Origin: Falciphora oryzae
Lineage: Eukaryota > Ascomycota > Sordariomycetes > Magnaporthales > Magnaporthaceae
Length of the DNA stretch: 64,000 nt
Direction of reading: 5' to 3'
NCBI GenBank assembly: GCA_000733355.1
Contig: JNVV01000014.1
Span: 563,384-627,383, forward strand
Of this stretch, positions 1 to 10,355 are shown one piece after another (the first letter of the stretch is position 1; each line of letters opens with the position of its first letter). The notes beneath the pieces are model-generated. The model had not been told where the DNA came from and ran no database searches. It saw only the letters and a program-made list of their open reading frames with translations. A program made the position numbers and the translations under genes.

Positions 1-61
1 TTTTTTTGTCTCTCTTTCCTCTACTCCTCAACTGCCCAAGCAGCCTCGCCAAACACCTCTC

Positions 62-276
62 TCACACGCAGATCCCGCTGCAGTCCCTGCCGCCGTTGGT
101 GGTCCAGCAGTCGTCGCGCGGGTCGTCGACGCACGTCTTGCCGGCGGGGCAGCGGAGCCCCGTGAAGCCGGAGCACGGCGTGGTGGGCCGCACGCAGATG
201 CCGGGAGCGTCGCAGGCCATGCCGCAGCCGCCGCTCCTGTAGGGGTCGTCGACGCACACGTAGCCGGCGGGGCAGT
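62..276 (-). pseudogene. C-terminal half of a split secreted cysteine-rich protein gene
   Basis: Read on the minus strand, this stretch encodes two cysteine modules of the form CPAGxxCVDDP followed by Cys-rich text. The first ends GMACDAPGICV, the second ends DCSGICV, and a TGA stop follows at once. There is no usable start: going upstream, the frame loses the pattern at about position 276 and meets a TGA a few codons later. The missing N-terminal part of such a protein (signal peptide, first Cys module, Thr/Pro linker and the opening of this Cys domain) lies on the same strand at 10356-10835. Both pieces are in the order expected of one gene cut by an insertion. Function is unknown; an extracellular or cell-wall role is inferred from the cysteine pattern and the signal peptide of the other half. 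Confidence 0.7.
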
Positions 277-283
277 CAAGAAG

Positions 284-833
284 ACCGCAACCTCAGGACT
301 GCCTTTGAGGTTATCAAGCAGAAGTGTCCGCGCCTGTTTGCTTCGTATAACTACCGTTTCGGTATAAAAGGAGGTTTGGATAGCGCAGCGCTAGTAAAAA
401 GATGTCGTTTAAAATACAGGCCGACCAGCAGCATCAGAAACCCATTGTGCAGCATGGGTTCCTCCAGTCCTATACGAAAAGGAAGCAGGATCTTTGGCTA
501 AAAGTTTTAGACCCTCGAAAAAAATACCGCAGCACCCCGTTCGCCATAGCATTGCGATACGCTTTTAGCTTCGACTGCGACCAGCAGGCCGTGGTGTGGG
601 ACTCCACCAAACTGCGATAGGCCGCCAAATTCTCCTTCACTGATTCTACGCGCTCAAGGCGGCGTTCATTTAACCTCAGTGATTGTATAAGGATAAGCGG
701 GCAAGATATTGCGTCTTTGGGTAGTATATTTATTTACCGGTACAAGGGTCGGCATAAATTGTTCGCGGTTATCACTGGCCCTATTGTTACCAAAACCGGG
801 GGAGGCAGCAGGGAGCCCATACTGGAGCGCCCA
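284..833. other. Unassigned AT-rich stretch at the left edge of the inserted block
   Basis: A basic open frame of 72 codons begins at 402 on the plus strand, and another frame is open across roughly 280-500. Neither shows a recognisable motif. If the inserted block is a Starship-like element, this is where the recombinase gene would be expected, but I cannot identify one. Confidence 0.3.
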
Positions 834-1208
834 CTAATGGACCTCGATCCTCTTCTCAATACTAAAACCAAAAATCGGCGCGCAGCACTTGTGCGGCACC
901 CACGCCGTAGCCAGCACCGCCGTACTAACTCCCTTTTTTTTTTTTTTTTTAGCCACCTTCTCGACTCTCTCAATAATCACCGGGTTCGCCGTCTCGTTCC
1001 ACCGTTGCGACTTGGCGTCCGTTTGCTCCCTTAGCGTCATCGCCGCACCCTCCTCCCTTTTAACAGGCCTCGCCAGCAGCCCGCGAGTTAAGGGCGACCA
1101 GAAAATGACGCCGACGCCGGTGGCGGCGCAGAAGGGCAGCATCTCGCGCTCCTCCAGGACCATTGTGGGCTTACCGAGGAAGATAAGGCGTATCTGGTGC
1201 CGCGTCAA
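834..1208 (-). pseudogene. Aldo-keto reductase fragment (relic)
   Basis: The minus strand reads through the conserved C-terminal half of an aldo-keto reductase: EREMLPFCAATGVGV, then a SPLTRGLLARP segment, a NPVIIERVEKVAKKK helix and a CCAPIFGFSIEKRIE end that normally supplies NADP-binding residues. Upstream the match stops near the FLGKPTMV residues; downstream it stops at EKRIEVH with a stop codon. The N-terminal barrel strands and the catalytic Asp-Tyr-Lys-His region are absent. An expanded lysine run comes from a 20-T tract at 931-950. This is a broken cargo or host gene copy inside the inserted block and is not expected to be functional. Confidence 0.75.
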
Positions 1209-1950
1209 GATGGAACAATGATCAATGTGGACGAGAGCATTTACATTATATAACGAAGCAATAGGACACGGCTTTGCTACGAAATGTTAGTCCCCTAACT
1301 TTGCTCACCTGTGATGGCGTGGTGGAAAAGCCACTGGCAAAAATAGGGGCAAAATTGGCAAATGGGCGGGGCCATTACGGGCCACCGCCCTGAGCAGACT
1401 CCTGCTTGCGGAAGTCAATTCAAACACATCAGACGCATCTCGCTCTTTTTTCTTTTTCGAAAGCAGAAAACAAACCACCCAGGTTTGCATGTGAGCTGGA
1501 TGTGGTGGGCGGACATTGTGGGAAAAGGAATGGGAACGTACCTTGGCCACCTATGGGGCATCGTTAATCCTATAAGGCCATCGTGTCAGCGTTGTTTTAA
1601 AGTGTGTGGTGTTTTGCGGGTGATGTGCTTGTTTTTTTTGAAATGTTAGCGCTGGGATTTTGCTGCCGGACTTGGTAGTGAGGAAAGTTATATCTTCATC
1701 CTGAGTGGTCAAGGTTTGTGGCGAGTGTAGCGAGGCGGGGAGGCCGGACGCAGGAGACAGGAGGCAGTTCTGGCTTCCGAGAGAGTGGACCGGTTCGGAG
1801 ACGCGAGACCCAAAAGGCCGTGTTGGCTTTTGATGGCGCGGACTTGGTCGGATACGTGAGGCCAGGAGGATGGCGAGGTCTTAGGAGTCGAGAAACGATG
1901 TCTGGAAGGGTGTTTTAAACGTCAGCTTTGAATTATATTATATATAAAAG
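1209..1950. other. No gene recognised
   Basis: Open frames here (for example 1362-1649 and 1718-1918, plus strand) lack motifs and biased codon use. Nothing else is supported. Confidence 0.3.
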
Positions 1951-2159
1951 TTGGCAGTTAGCCACAAAAAACATTCCCAGGCGTCTGCCAACAACTCTAT
2001 ACAAAACACCTGCTTAACTGTCAACTGTTTGAGATAGGAAAATTTCCAAGGCATTTGCCTTAAAAAATTTTAACGTCTCAAGTAATTGACATTTTACCAT
2101 AGGTTTTGTATGGGTTTCTTGGCAGACGTCTGGGAATGATTTTTGTGGCTAACTGCCAA
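1951..2159. mobile_element. MITE family A, copy 1 (209 bp)
   Basis: The element opens with TTGGCAGTTAGCCACAAAAA and closes with its inverted complement (TTTTTGTGGCTAACTGCCAA), with terminal inverted repeats of about 41 bp that continue through a CATTCCCAGGCGTCTGCCAA-like inner block. The interior is AT-rich and non-coding. A second copy of exactly the same length starts 500 bp downstream. No target-site duplication is obvious at the flanks. The structure is that of a non-autonomous foldback or MITE-type DNA element; superfamily not determined. Confidence 0.85.
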
Positions 2160-2450
2160 TTCTTATGGGGGCTGACTGCACATGCCACTGGGGGACGAAC
2201 TGACCTTGGAGTTGGGGCTCGGAGAGTCGCACACAATTTGAGGATGTGGCTCGACACTGCTAAAACAAAGTTAAGCATCAAGTTAAGGGTTGAAAAGTTG
2301 TTTTAGGCTCGGGTAAAATATCTGAAAGGTTCAAAGTTGTAAGAATGGTGGAGGAGGTCGAGCTCGGGTGGTCTGGGGTGGCGTCTGTCAACTAACCTTT
2401 GGGGATGCTTTTCGTCCTTGTCGCCGGACCTGAGAGATCGAGAAAAAAAA

Positions 2451-2659
2451 TTGGCGGTTAGCCAAAAAAAACATTCTCATGCGTCTGCCAATTATCACAC
2501 CTAAAAGGCGGGTTTAATCGCCAACTCTCTGAGATGGGCCGGGAAAGTAAGGGGATTACCTTGCCAAAGGCTCTCGTCTCAATTAATTGGTGCTGGACGA
2601 GCGAAATGGCTGTGGAAATTGGCAGACGTGTGAGATCACTTTTTGTGGTTAACTGCCAA
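2451..2659. mobile_element. MITE family A, copy 2 (209 bp)
   Basis: This copy has the same 209-bp length and the same terminal inverted repeats as the element at 1951-2159, starting TTGGCGGTTAGCC and ending GGTTAACTGCCAA. The inner block (CATTCTCATGCGTCTGCCAA) differs from copy 1 mainly by C/T transitions, while the central 100 bp is poorly conserved. No target-site duplication was seen. Confidence 0.85.
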
Positions 2660-2876
2660 CTTTCCGGCTAGGAAAACATGCCCGGCCTTGGGCGCGATGC
2701 TGTGGAGGAGGGCTTCGGTGTGGTACTTTGGGCTCCAGGAGGCAGAAGATTGCCGAGGACATCAAGGCGACGCCGGATTTGAGGGAGAATGGGATGGCAG
2801 TTAGAAAAAGAGCTCGGTCCTTGCATACATGATACTTAAGCCACCTGATGTTTCTGCTCGGCTTTCATTCGTTCTC

Positions 2877-5677
2877 CTAATCCGCCTCCTCCGCGTCCTC
2901 CTCATCCCCCACGCGCATTTCCATCTCCGCCTGCAATTTTTGTTCGAGCTGCTCCCCATCCTCTCCCCAGGTCACCCTCAGCTCCAAGTCCGGTCGGTAT
3001 GGACCTATCTCCATGTCGGGGTTAAAGAGCTCAAGTGGAATATCGATCGCCCCAACGGCCCTTTTCAGCTCGTCGTATAGGGCTTCTTCATACCGCCATT
3101 TAAGAAAATTCGAAAAATGGGTTTCCATGCAGATGTTGTTAGCCCAGTCCCTGGCTAGCCTGTCCTCCAAACTCTCATTTCCCGGAGACCACCCCGTCAC
3201 CATTTGCTGTCCGTGGCGGCGGTGCCCGATCGACAAACACAGCGGGCTTCCCATCACGATATCAAGCGGTAAAGAGAGGAACTCTGCATATTTGGCCTGG
3301 AGTTCCTGTTTGATGGTATCCTCGCCACACTTCATAACCTTGATGCATCCTTGAAAAATGCATTCAATGTATAAAGTTAGCGGAGTGTCGATCGTTTCGT
3401 GGTCTTTATTACACCTTTCTCGCAATCTCGCGTGGCGAGCGACGAAAAGCGAGTAGCATGTCCTCCAGCACCAATCCTCGGGACACGAGGACTTTTCGCC
3501 GAACCAAGGACATCCTCTGTGTCTCGGGAAAGCGACTTCCGACCACGTCTCGATCTGTCTGACGATTGCCTCGGATTTTTCCCGGAACTCGGAAACTCGG
3601 ACGTTGAATTCCCTGCCATGGCCTTCTTCGGAGATCGCCTCTTTGTCCGATTGCATTCTGAACTCTCTGATGCGCGGTTCGAACCTGGGCTCCGGCTCAG
3701 GGCTGCTCTCAGGCAGCTGGCCAGACACCCATTGCTCTTGGTGGTACTGGAGTGACTCGTCGCGTAGATTGAGCTTGTTCCGTTCGTCTCGTGAAAAAGG
3801 AAACTTTTGCCGGATGGCGGTGAGTCGCCTGCAATCCTCTACCAGCTTGTTGGCTTCCAAACTTCTCGTTTCCTCATCCCACGCCGGCCACTTTCGGAAG
3901 TACTCCCCAATTAATGCCAGTACCGCGGGAAGGGATGTAGACTTGGCATAATTGAGGCATTGTTCGATTAGGTGGACATTGTGCGGCGAGTGCACCAGCA
4001 CTCGGGTGGCCTCGTCCGGTAGACGCCCGACTGGGAACATAGCGTCGAGACTTGCAACCAGGGGACTGTTCCTGGATAGCGGCATGGCAAGCCCGGTGAC
4101 AGTGCTTGTTACCGTGGCCTGGCCTGTCTCAGCCCGACCAAACTGTCCGAGCAGTTTCTGTTCGCCGAATGCGCAAATGCGTGCCACCTCCGCCGTGCTG
4201 CAGCGAAGTTCTCTTCTTGTCCTATCATGCAGTTTCGCTCTTACCCCAGATTTGGTAAGAACGGACTCAGCGGCGCATTGGGGACACTCGCGCAGGTTGG
4301 GTGAAACCACGCTTGGAACAAGGCTCTGGCAAGCCGTGTATTTGCCGCACCAGCCGCAAGGATGTCGCGTTCCTGGCTCTTCCTGGTTTCCCAGGCACCG
4401 GTGGGGCGTCTCCTCACCTCTCTCGATCGAGGCGTTGGCTTCGTCCGCATGTTTTGCCATCGAAATCCAGGTTTCTTCCATCGTTCCCCCGTTTTCCCAT
4501 ACTGAGTAGCCTTGGAGAACAGTTGCGAACGTCCAGGCCATGTCCCGGGAATGGATGTTGATGGCTGGCATGCGCAGGCCCGTATCAGAGGTGAATTTGG
4601 TTGTAGAATTGATTTGGATGATGTTGTTACCCCTGGGTCGTATCACCTGAGCTAACCGGTGGTTGTTGAGCGAATTCCGATTGCACAATCCGCCTTGGTA
4701 TCGATTCAGTAACTCAGCCTTGACTTGGTTGATCTCCTCAGATGAGGCTGTAGGGCCGAACTTCAGGACCTCCTGGTACCATAGCCACAGGAACTTTTCC
4801 GACTGTTTCAGCTGAGCGTTGGGCGAGTTCGGCGCCTAATCGTTCTCGTCGCTCGGCGCTATCGACGGTAAATCCTCAAAGCCGGAAAGCCAATACTGTC
4901 GAATCTGCAGCGTAACATCAGGAAGTGGTGTATATGGTGGAACCACTGCCTGGGAAACTACCAGGTCTGTCGGATGTCGCTCCAGCGTCATCGGGTTCAA
5001 TTTGCAATATTGAATCCGCAACTCGCCAGCGGGGGCTCTTGGACAGGGTGTAACCCTTTTCACACTTGTCCACAGTATGGGCTTCTCGTCAGGAACCACT
5101 TTAGACCAGGCCGCGGCTACCAGGGGACCCGCGATATCTCGTTGCCTATGTCCATTTTTCCCGAGTGCGATGTCGACGTTCTCGGCAATTTTGCTAATGT
5201 CGTCAATATCCGCTACCCTGTTGATTGCGTCCACAAGCAGTCCGCAAACTTGCTTGGCCTGGTGCTCGGTGCATGCCTGGCAATTGAGACGGAGAAAGTA
5301 TCGCAGCTCCTCGCCTTGTCTCGCGAATAGGGCCCAGAAATCGGTTGGGATGGGGTAACGTTTACTTCCTCCTGACGTGATTCGCTCGACATGGGCCTCG
5401 TATGCGCGACCGTCTTTGACAGGAAAGCTGACAAGCTGCTCCCATGGGTCGAGGCTATCGCCATTCATCCAGCTCTTGACGCGGGGCAGCGGACCGGTGC
5501 ATCTAACGTCCGCCTGGGCCAGCTCGTCGCTCATCGCAGAAAGCCTCTCGCGGACCCAGGCTTCATTGGACATACCCCGGGCGCGTGTACCGCGAGTTTT
5601 ACGGTCGGGTTTGCTTCCCTTGGGGGCGGAGGTGGCATCCCTGATACGGGGCTTCGTGGTCTTCTGCTTGGCTGAGA
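2877..5677 (-). pseudogene. Large uncharacterised ORF (about 930 codons) with one in-frame TAG
   Basis: Two reading frames that look separate (5573-4836 and 4688-2877) are in the same frame, divided by a single TAG at 4838-4836. Sense text runs straight through it: acidic SDEND before, then NAQLKQSEKFLWLWYQEV after. The frame is open back to 5694, and a CACAG acceptor before 5677 fits in phase with the GTATGT donor after 6213, so the likely first exon lies at 6213-6733. Visible features are a basic N-terminal stretch, a CGWCGKY...CPQC pair of Cys knuckles, a CPEDWCWRTC motif and an acidic end. I recognise no family. The TAG could be a CAG-to-TAG RIP mutation, a readthrough codon or an error. 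It sits wholly within the inserted block. Confidence 0.55.
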
Positions 5678-6212
5678 CTGTGTATTATATTAGATAATAC
5701 GGTCGCTAGGCTTAATTTTAACCCTTCCATAGTTAAAGGGTGAGCTCAGGTGTAATAGCCGTGTCCATCACATCCGACGCGCTGTGACATCGCCACAAGG
5801 CAGACGTTGCCACTACATTTAAATGCCGTGTCTGGGCCGGTTCCGGTAACAGCCAGACAAAATATATTTGGCACGCTTGGAATACAATGTAGGCACTTTC
5901 CCCCGGCCTAGTTGTGCCGGCGCCAGGGCGGATGAGGCATTAATAGCAGCAGCACTTCATTACGAGCGCTTTTGCCGCTGACGCGAGAGCCACACTTGCG
6001 ATGTAAACTTCACACAGGGACGGAACGCTTTTATTAAGACTCCAACGCCGAGGTTGAATGCACACTTGCGAGGGCAGAAATCGTAATAATAGCGTAACTA
6101 ACACTAAGCATGCTGCAACTTGCAACACGGCACCCGAAGGCCAGGGCCGGAGAAAAGGAAAAAAAAATACATCTCGCGAGTACATAGACAACAATAACGA
6201 CACTATACATAC

Positions 6213-6733
6213 CAGGTGCGGGCTTAACCGGAGCGGTCGGTTCGAAGTCCTCGTCCGATTCCGGGCCCTTCACCTGACTGTGGTCCTCGCCAACGGCAAC
6301 AGACTGGACAGGGGCAGCAGCCTTCCGTGTCGCGCGCGCTTTCTTGGCAGGGGGGCAAGAGGCATCGTCTTCTGAGACGGACGCGGGCGAGCTAGCGGAT
6401 CTCTTGCTTGTCTTGACCGCTGGCTTGGCCGGACGAGAGGGACGGACTATGATCTGGCTCGTCATCAGGAGGGATGGGAGGGTGCGCATAGGAGACGGTG
6501 GGCTTGCTGGACACACGGGTGCTTCGACGGAGGCCAGAGGCAGAAGCAGCAGACGTGGCCGGCGTGACCAGGGCCTGGCTCGCAGTAGGGGCAGCCTGTG
6601 TCAAGCCTGAGCTGCGTGATGGCGCCGGGGTGGTTGGGATTTGGCCCCCTTTAGAAGCCGGAGGCGACGATGACAGGGCCGGCTCCTCGCCGTGGCGGAT
6701 TGCCCGAGCCTTTCGGTTGTTCTTGCGAGGCAT
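6213..6733 (-). pseudogene. Probable basic Ser/Pro-rich first exon of the gene at 2877-5677
   Basis: The start ATG at 6733 gives MPRKNNRKARAIRHG, a basic nuclear-localisation-like opening, followed by Ser/Pro/Ala-rich disordered sequence. Around 6440-6520 the sensible frame shifts by one base into text containing CPPAKKARATRKAA, a second basic cluster, and an acidic ESDEDFEP patch. The exon ends at a good GTATGT donor (6212-6207) whose phase matches the CACAG acceptor before 5677, implying a 535-nt intron. The internal frame change may be a one-base indel or a very small intron. Together with the downstream in-frame TAG it suggests a decaying gene. Function unknown; nuclear localisation is inferred from the basic clusters. 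Confidence 0.45.
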
Positions 6734-6840
6734 CTTGGCGGTGTGGGTACCAGAAAGAAGCCGCAAGAAATACCATCTGGCGATGTGCTTGATCGAAGAG
6801 GACCAGAAGACGCAACGCACAAAAAAAATCGACGGGCAGT

Positions 6841-7248
6841 ATGACCATGAAGCCCAGCTCTCGACAGATCAGGAAGGAATCCACTCCATCGGGTTATGGA
6901 TCCATGTACCGTCTCGCCAAATTTTGCAGGGCCTGGACATCACCAGCCCACTGTGCTCACTTTGCTCCTTCCCAGTTCAAAACGCGACTCCACTCATACG
7001 GGCTATGTCTGCAGCATCTTCCGCCTGCATTTTGTACTTTGTATTGTGGTCAGTATGCGGAGGGCTGTTTGTATTGCAAGCTGCTATTTCGGAAACTGGA
7101 AACCATCGCCGAGCTGGGGGCAGGTCGAGGGATTGACCGACCCGAAAATTGGCAGTTGTCCATCACTAACCTGGCCGAGCTGCGGATCAAGGAGTTGCGC
7201 AAACGAGACCCAAACATCCCTAGTGCGTTTGAAAAAAACCCAAAATAA
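6841..7248 (+). CDS. Possible small uncharacterised ORF with Cys-rich centre
   Basis: This 135-codon frame contains a Cys-containing segment (TLYCGQYAEGCLYCKLLF) followed by a charged helical tail ending in SAFEKNPK. The tail composition looks like protein rather than chance, but no domain is recognised, no signal peptide is present and the start is arbitrary. It may be a 3' exon of something larger or a relic inside the inserted block. Confidence 0.25.
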   Translation: MTMKPSSRQIRKESTPSGYGSMYRLAKFCRAWTSPAHCAHFAPSQFKTRLHSYGLCLQHLPPAFCTLYCGQYAEGCLYCKLLFRKLETIAELGAGRGIDRPENWQLSITNLAELRIKELRKRDPNIPSAFEKNPK

Positions 7249-7619
7249 AAAGATAGTGTGCAGTATGCTTAAGCGGCATTGGACTCCGGAAAGGTTTGTT
7301 AAAGCTTTTGAATTTGTAAAGGAGTTATTAACGTCGCTAATAGTGGAAAAGATGTTAAAAGATGGTGTCGGGGTAAGTTAAATTTTTTTGGCAGTTATCC
7401 CATTTGATTCCTAGCTAGCATTTTCTTTCCAAGTCCTTGGGTGCGAGATGGGATATTTAGTAAAACGAAATCTGGAGCGCGAGGGAGGCCTGATCAACTT
7501 TAGCCAACCACCCCCTGCACACTTTCTGAAAGGACTTTGAAATTTAAAATAATTACACCTGCTTTGTCTTATAGCTTCGCCAGTATAAGTTCTTTTTTAA
7601 GCTAGTGGATTTAAAATTT

Positions 7620-8340
7620 TAAAGCCATAACATATTATCAATTTCCACCTTTAAGTTAATGGGCCCGAAATTTTATAACAACGACACAACACCAACCTCA
7701 ACATTAAAGCAACTCCATCCAATCACCTGAGCTAGTCCTATCCTTTTAACCCAAAGCTACAACAGACGCAGACGTTAGCTCCCGAATCGAGGAAAATGAG
7801 ATCGCGAGAAAAGGATGATGTTAAAAAAGGGTTTTGTGTCTGAGCTGAGACAGCTCGATAAATACAAAGTGAGACCGATCGTAGTGGTGAGACATCTCGG
7901 TGGGGAGCGGCGTCGTAGAAAGAAGATGTGGTGTTGTTTTCTTCAAAGGAGTCTGGATGTAGGCCGTCACCACAGGAGTGGTGTCATCGAGGTCCTCGTT
8001 GTCTCCCGTGGAGCCACAGACAGGAGGTTGAGGAGAGAAGCTCGGGCAGCTTCGAGATCCAGCTTGGACTGAAGACCAGATGTGGAGGCAACTGGGTTCT
8101 TGGGGCGGCCTCCCTTCTTGTCTCCAGAGTTGTCCTCCTTGTCTGTACACAACACCAACTTCAACACCAAAGCAGGTCCAACCAGCCACCCGGGCTAATC
8201 CTATCCTTTCTACCTAAAGCCGCAACATATCATCAACTTCCACCTCCAAACCAATGAACGCAGAATCTCATAACGACAACACAACACCAACACCAAAGCA
8301 ACTCCAACCAACCAACCACCCGCGCGCCACTCTTACCCTT
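7620..8340. repeat. Imperfect direct repeats with RIP-like transitions
   Basis: A unit beginning CATATTATCAATTTCCACCT near 7628 recurs as CATATCATCAACTTCCACCT near 8225, and an ACAACACCAAC...AAAGCAACTCCA unit occurs near 7686, 8150 and 8285. Where the copies differ, the first copy mostly has T where the second has C, the one-directional decay expected from RIP. The sequence between the copies (about 7760-8140) has no recognised gene. Confidence 0.65.
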
Positions 8341-8529
8341 TCTATCGCGCGCGCCAATAATATCTGATATCATCTGCTATTTAATTTCCCATTTTAAAGC
8401 CATTTTGGAATCTACATCACTTTCCCTATCTTCCGCTGGTTTTTTTGTGGCTTCTCACTTTCCCGTCATTAGGCGCTGAGGCTTTTGAAGTTCTACCGGC
8501 AAATCCCGCTTCGCTTTTTGCTCTAGTCC

Positions 8530-8650
8530 CCGAGGTTTTACCACAAGATCTTAAACAGCTTCCTAATCCAGCTCCCCAAGCTCCACCACAAGATCTCAAA
8601 CAACTTCCTAGTCCAGCTCCCCAAATTTTACTACAAAACCTTAAACAGGT
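8530..8650 (+). repeat. 45-bp tandem repeat (about 2.7 units)
   Basis: Successive units share CCACAAGATCTCAAAC...CTTCCTA.TCCAGCTCCC at 45-bp spacing (cores at 8541, 8586 and 8631). The plus frame 8445-8660 is open across all units and encodes a repeated PAPQxPPQDLKQL peptide, but has no other evidence of being a gene. It lies just upstream of the ORF at 8756. Confidence 0.75.
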
Positions 8651-8755
8651 TTTTGCTTAGGTGGGCTTATTCGCGCCGTACGCACATCACTATTAAATTT
8701 CACATTTTATTAGGATTTATTCATCAGCTAACAATGTTATAATTGATAGTTAACT

Positions 8756-9895
8756 ATGGCGACACAGCGCGCGGCCCCTAAAAACAAAACCAGCTTTGCT
8801 GCCACAACTAGCAGCTCGAGCAAAGGCAAGCAGCCCGAAGGCAAAGGCAAGCAGCCCGAGGATAAGGGCGAACAGCCCGAGGACACTGGCAAGCAGCCCA
8901 TGGGCAAAGGCAAGCACCCCGAGGACAAAGGCAAGCAGCCCGAGGACACTGGCAAGCAGCCCGAGGATAAGGGCGAACAGCCCGAGGACACTGGCAAGCA
9001 GCCTAAGGGCAAAGGCAGGGCCGGAAACAAGAAAGGCGTCGTACAAAATGGTACGACGTTTTTCCCCAGTCAGGACGCGTACTACCGATCGTTTTCCGAT
9101 GCTATTCGGAGGTACAATAAAGGGAAAGGCAATCCTGGCCTTGAACACCTTCTCGCGATGCTGCTCTCTATGCCGAATTGCGATGAAACGCGCATAAGCG
9201 ATGGCAGCATCAAAAGCGGAATGGACAACTGGGAGCGGGAGGAGCCTGAGCTTTTCGATGCTGCTCGAAAGTTGTTTGGGCTTTTCGTTACTGCGGATGG
9301 TGTTGCCTTAAAGCCCAAGAAGAAGGTGGTCATTGGGAAGAAGCTTCGTTTCTTCGTTATGCGCCTTGACCAAGCCGAGAAGATGGGCCTTGTGAAAGCA
9401 AGGCCTAAGCGAGTCCGGTTTAAGACAACTGGCGGCAAGAAGCAGAAGGATGAGGATGCTGGCGATAAGACTGAGAACAAACTCCAGCGCAAGAGTTCTC
9501 GGGCTGAGGAGCACGCGCGCATCGACCATGACAAGAAGCAGCGGGCATTGGGAAACACCATTGACATCACAGAGACCCAAGACCCAACCCAGCGGCTGAC
9601 TGCCAATTCCGAGGTTGGAAACGGCGGCTCTTCGTCTGGTCGCAAGCGTGATCGTGCCCCTACCGCCGAGAAGCCACAGGCTAAACGGGTGTGTGGCCGT
9701 GGCCGCCATTCGAAGCAGCAAGTCCAAGATGAAATCGACATCGATTCTGAGGAGGGTGACGACCAGCAGCAGAACGACGATCAGCGTGTTCAGAAGTTTG
9801 CTGAGGAGTCTGCCGAGGAGTCCGATGACGAGGACTTTGACGGCGATGAGTCTGACGATGAGGACTCCGCTGCCGAGGAGTCTGAGCAGGAGTAG
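8756..9895 (+). CDS. Repeat-bearing, basic-to-acidic uncharacterised protein
   Basis: A single 379-residue open frame starts MATQRAAPKNKTSF. Residues about 22-85 are tandem copies of an eight-residue unit of the GKQPEDKG/EQPEDTG type, encoded by 24-bp repeats. Residues about 95-220 look globular (FFPSQDAYYRSFSDAIRRYN, then a VVIGKKLRFFVMRLDQAEKM segment). A basic middle (KRDRAP, KRVCGRGRH) may be a nuclear signal, and the last 60 residues are almost all Asp/Glu/Ser. The highly charged tail resembles histone-chaperone-like or chromatin-associated disordered tails, but this is composition only. Unlike its neighbours in the inserted block it has no stop codons, so it may still be expressed. Family unknown. 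Confidence 0.6.
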   Translation: MATQRAAPKNKTSFAATTSSSSKGKQPEGKGKQPEDKGEQPEDTGKQPMGKGKHPEDKGKQPEDTGKQPEDKGEQPEDTGKQPKGKGRAGNKKGVVQNGTTFFPSQDAYYRSFSDAIRRYNKGKGNPGLEHLLAMLLSMPNCDETRISDGSIKSGMDNWEREEPELFDAARKLFGLFVTADGVALKPKKKVVIGKKLRFFVMRLDQAEKMGLVKARPKRVRFKTTGGKKQKDEDAGDKTENKLQRKSSRAEEHARIDHDKKQRALGNTIDITETQDPTQRLTANSEVGNGGSSSGRKRDRAPTAEKPQAKRVCGRGRHSKQQVQDEIDIDSEEGDDQQQNDDQRVQKFAEESAEESDDEDFDGDESDDEDSAAEESEQE

Positions 9896-10355
9896 GAGAT
9901 CTGAGAGGGTGTTTGCAAGGCTGATCTACATTGCATGATATTACAGGCTGGGGGACATGGTTTCTTATGGGCATTCGGGAATTGGCAGTTAAGTGGTGGA
10001 ACCCAATCCTACTTCAGTTCACAGCATCCAGCCTTCCGCTTTCACTCGGGCGCGCGCGGCTATTTTCTTGCTTTCATTTTTTACAAGCCGCATCACAATC
10101 ACACTCAATTTTAATCTTAGCTTCTTTAATGTGGCCACTATAACATAGGGAGGCATCAAATCACATTCGAGGTGCTTTAAGAACAATGGAGAGCAACACA
10201 CAAAGCCGGGTTGGTCGCCTCACCCGTCAGGGGACAAGAGGAAGAGGGAGGTAAGGTTTGAGCAAAGGGGATTCTATGTAGAGTAAATATTTACATAAAC
10301 AAGTGGATGCCCTAAATAATGCGCTGCCGCTGAGGACTTCCAACTTCCTCTCAGT

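Larger units (their letters stand above)
277..10355. mobile_element. About 10.1-kb inserted block splitting a gene
   Basis: Both edges of this block coincide with points where the two halves of a cysteine-rich protein gene stop making sense. CAGT sits at both borders (273-276 and 10352-10355), and the halves rejoin in frame if only GT (275-276 and 10356-10357) is counted as duplicated. No terminal inverted repeats are visible. The interior holds a MITE pair, RIP-like direct repeats, an aldo-keto reductase relic, a large interrupted gene and a repeat-rich acidic protein gene, and is more AT-rich than the flanks. The lack of inverted repeats and presence of cargo-like genes would fit a Starship-like or Crypton-like insertion or a remnant of one, but no tyrosine recombinase was recognised. 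A simple rearrangement remains possible. Confidence 0.5.

Noticed and set aside
284..620. Possible tyrosine-recombinase (Starship captain) at the block's left edge
   Set aside because: The expected Arg...His-x-x-Arg...Tyr pattern could not be identified in any frame.
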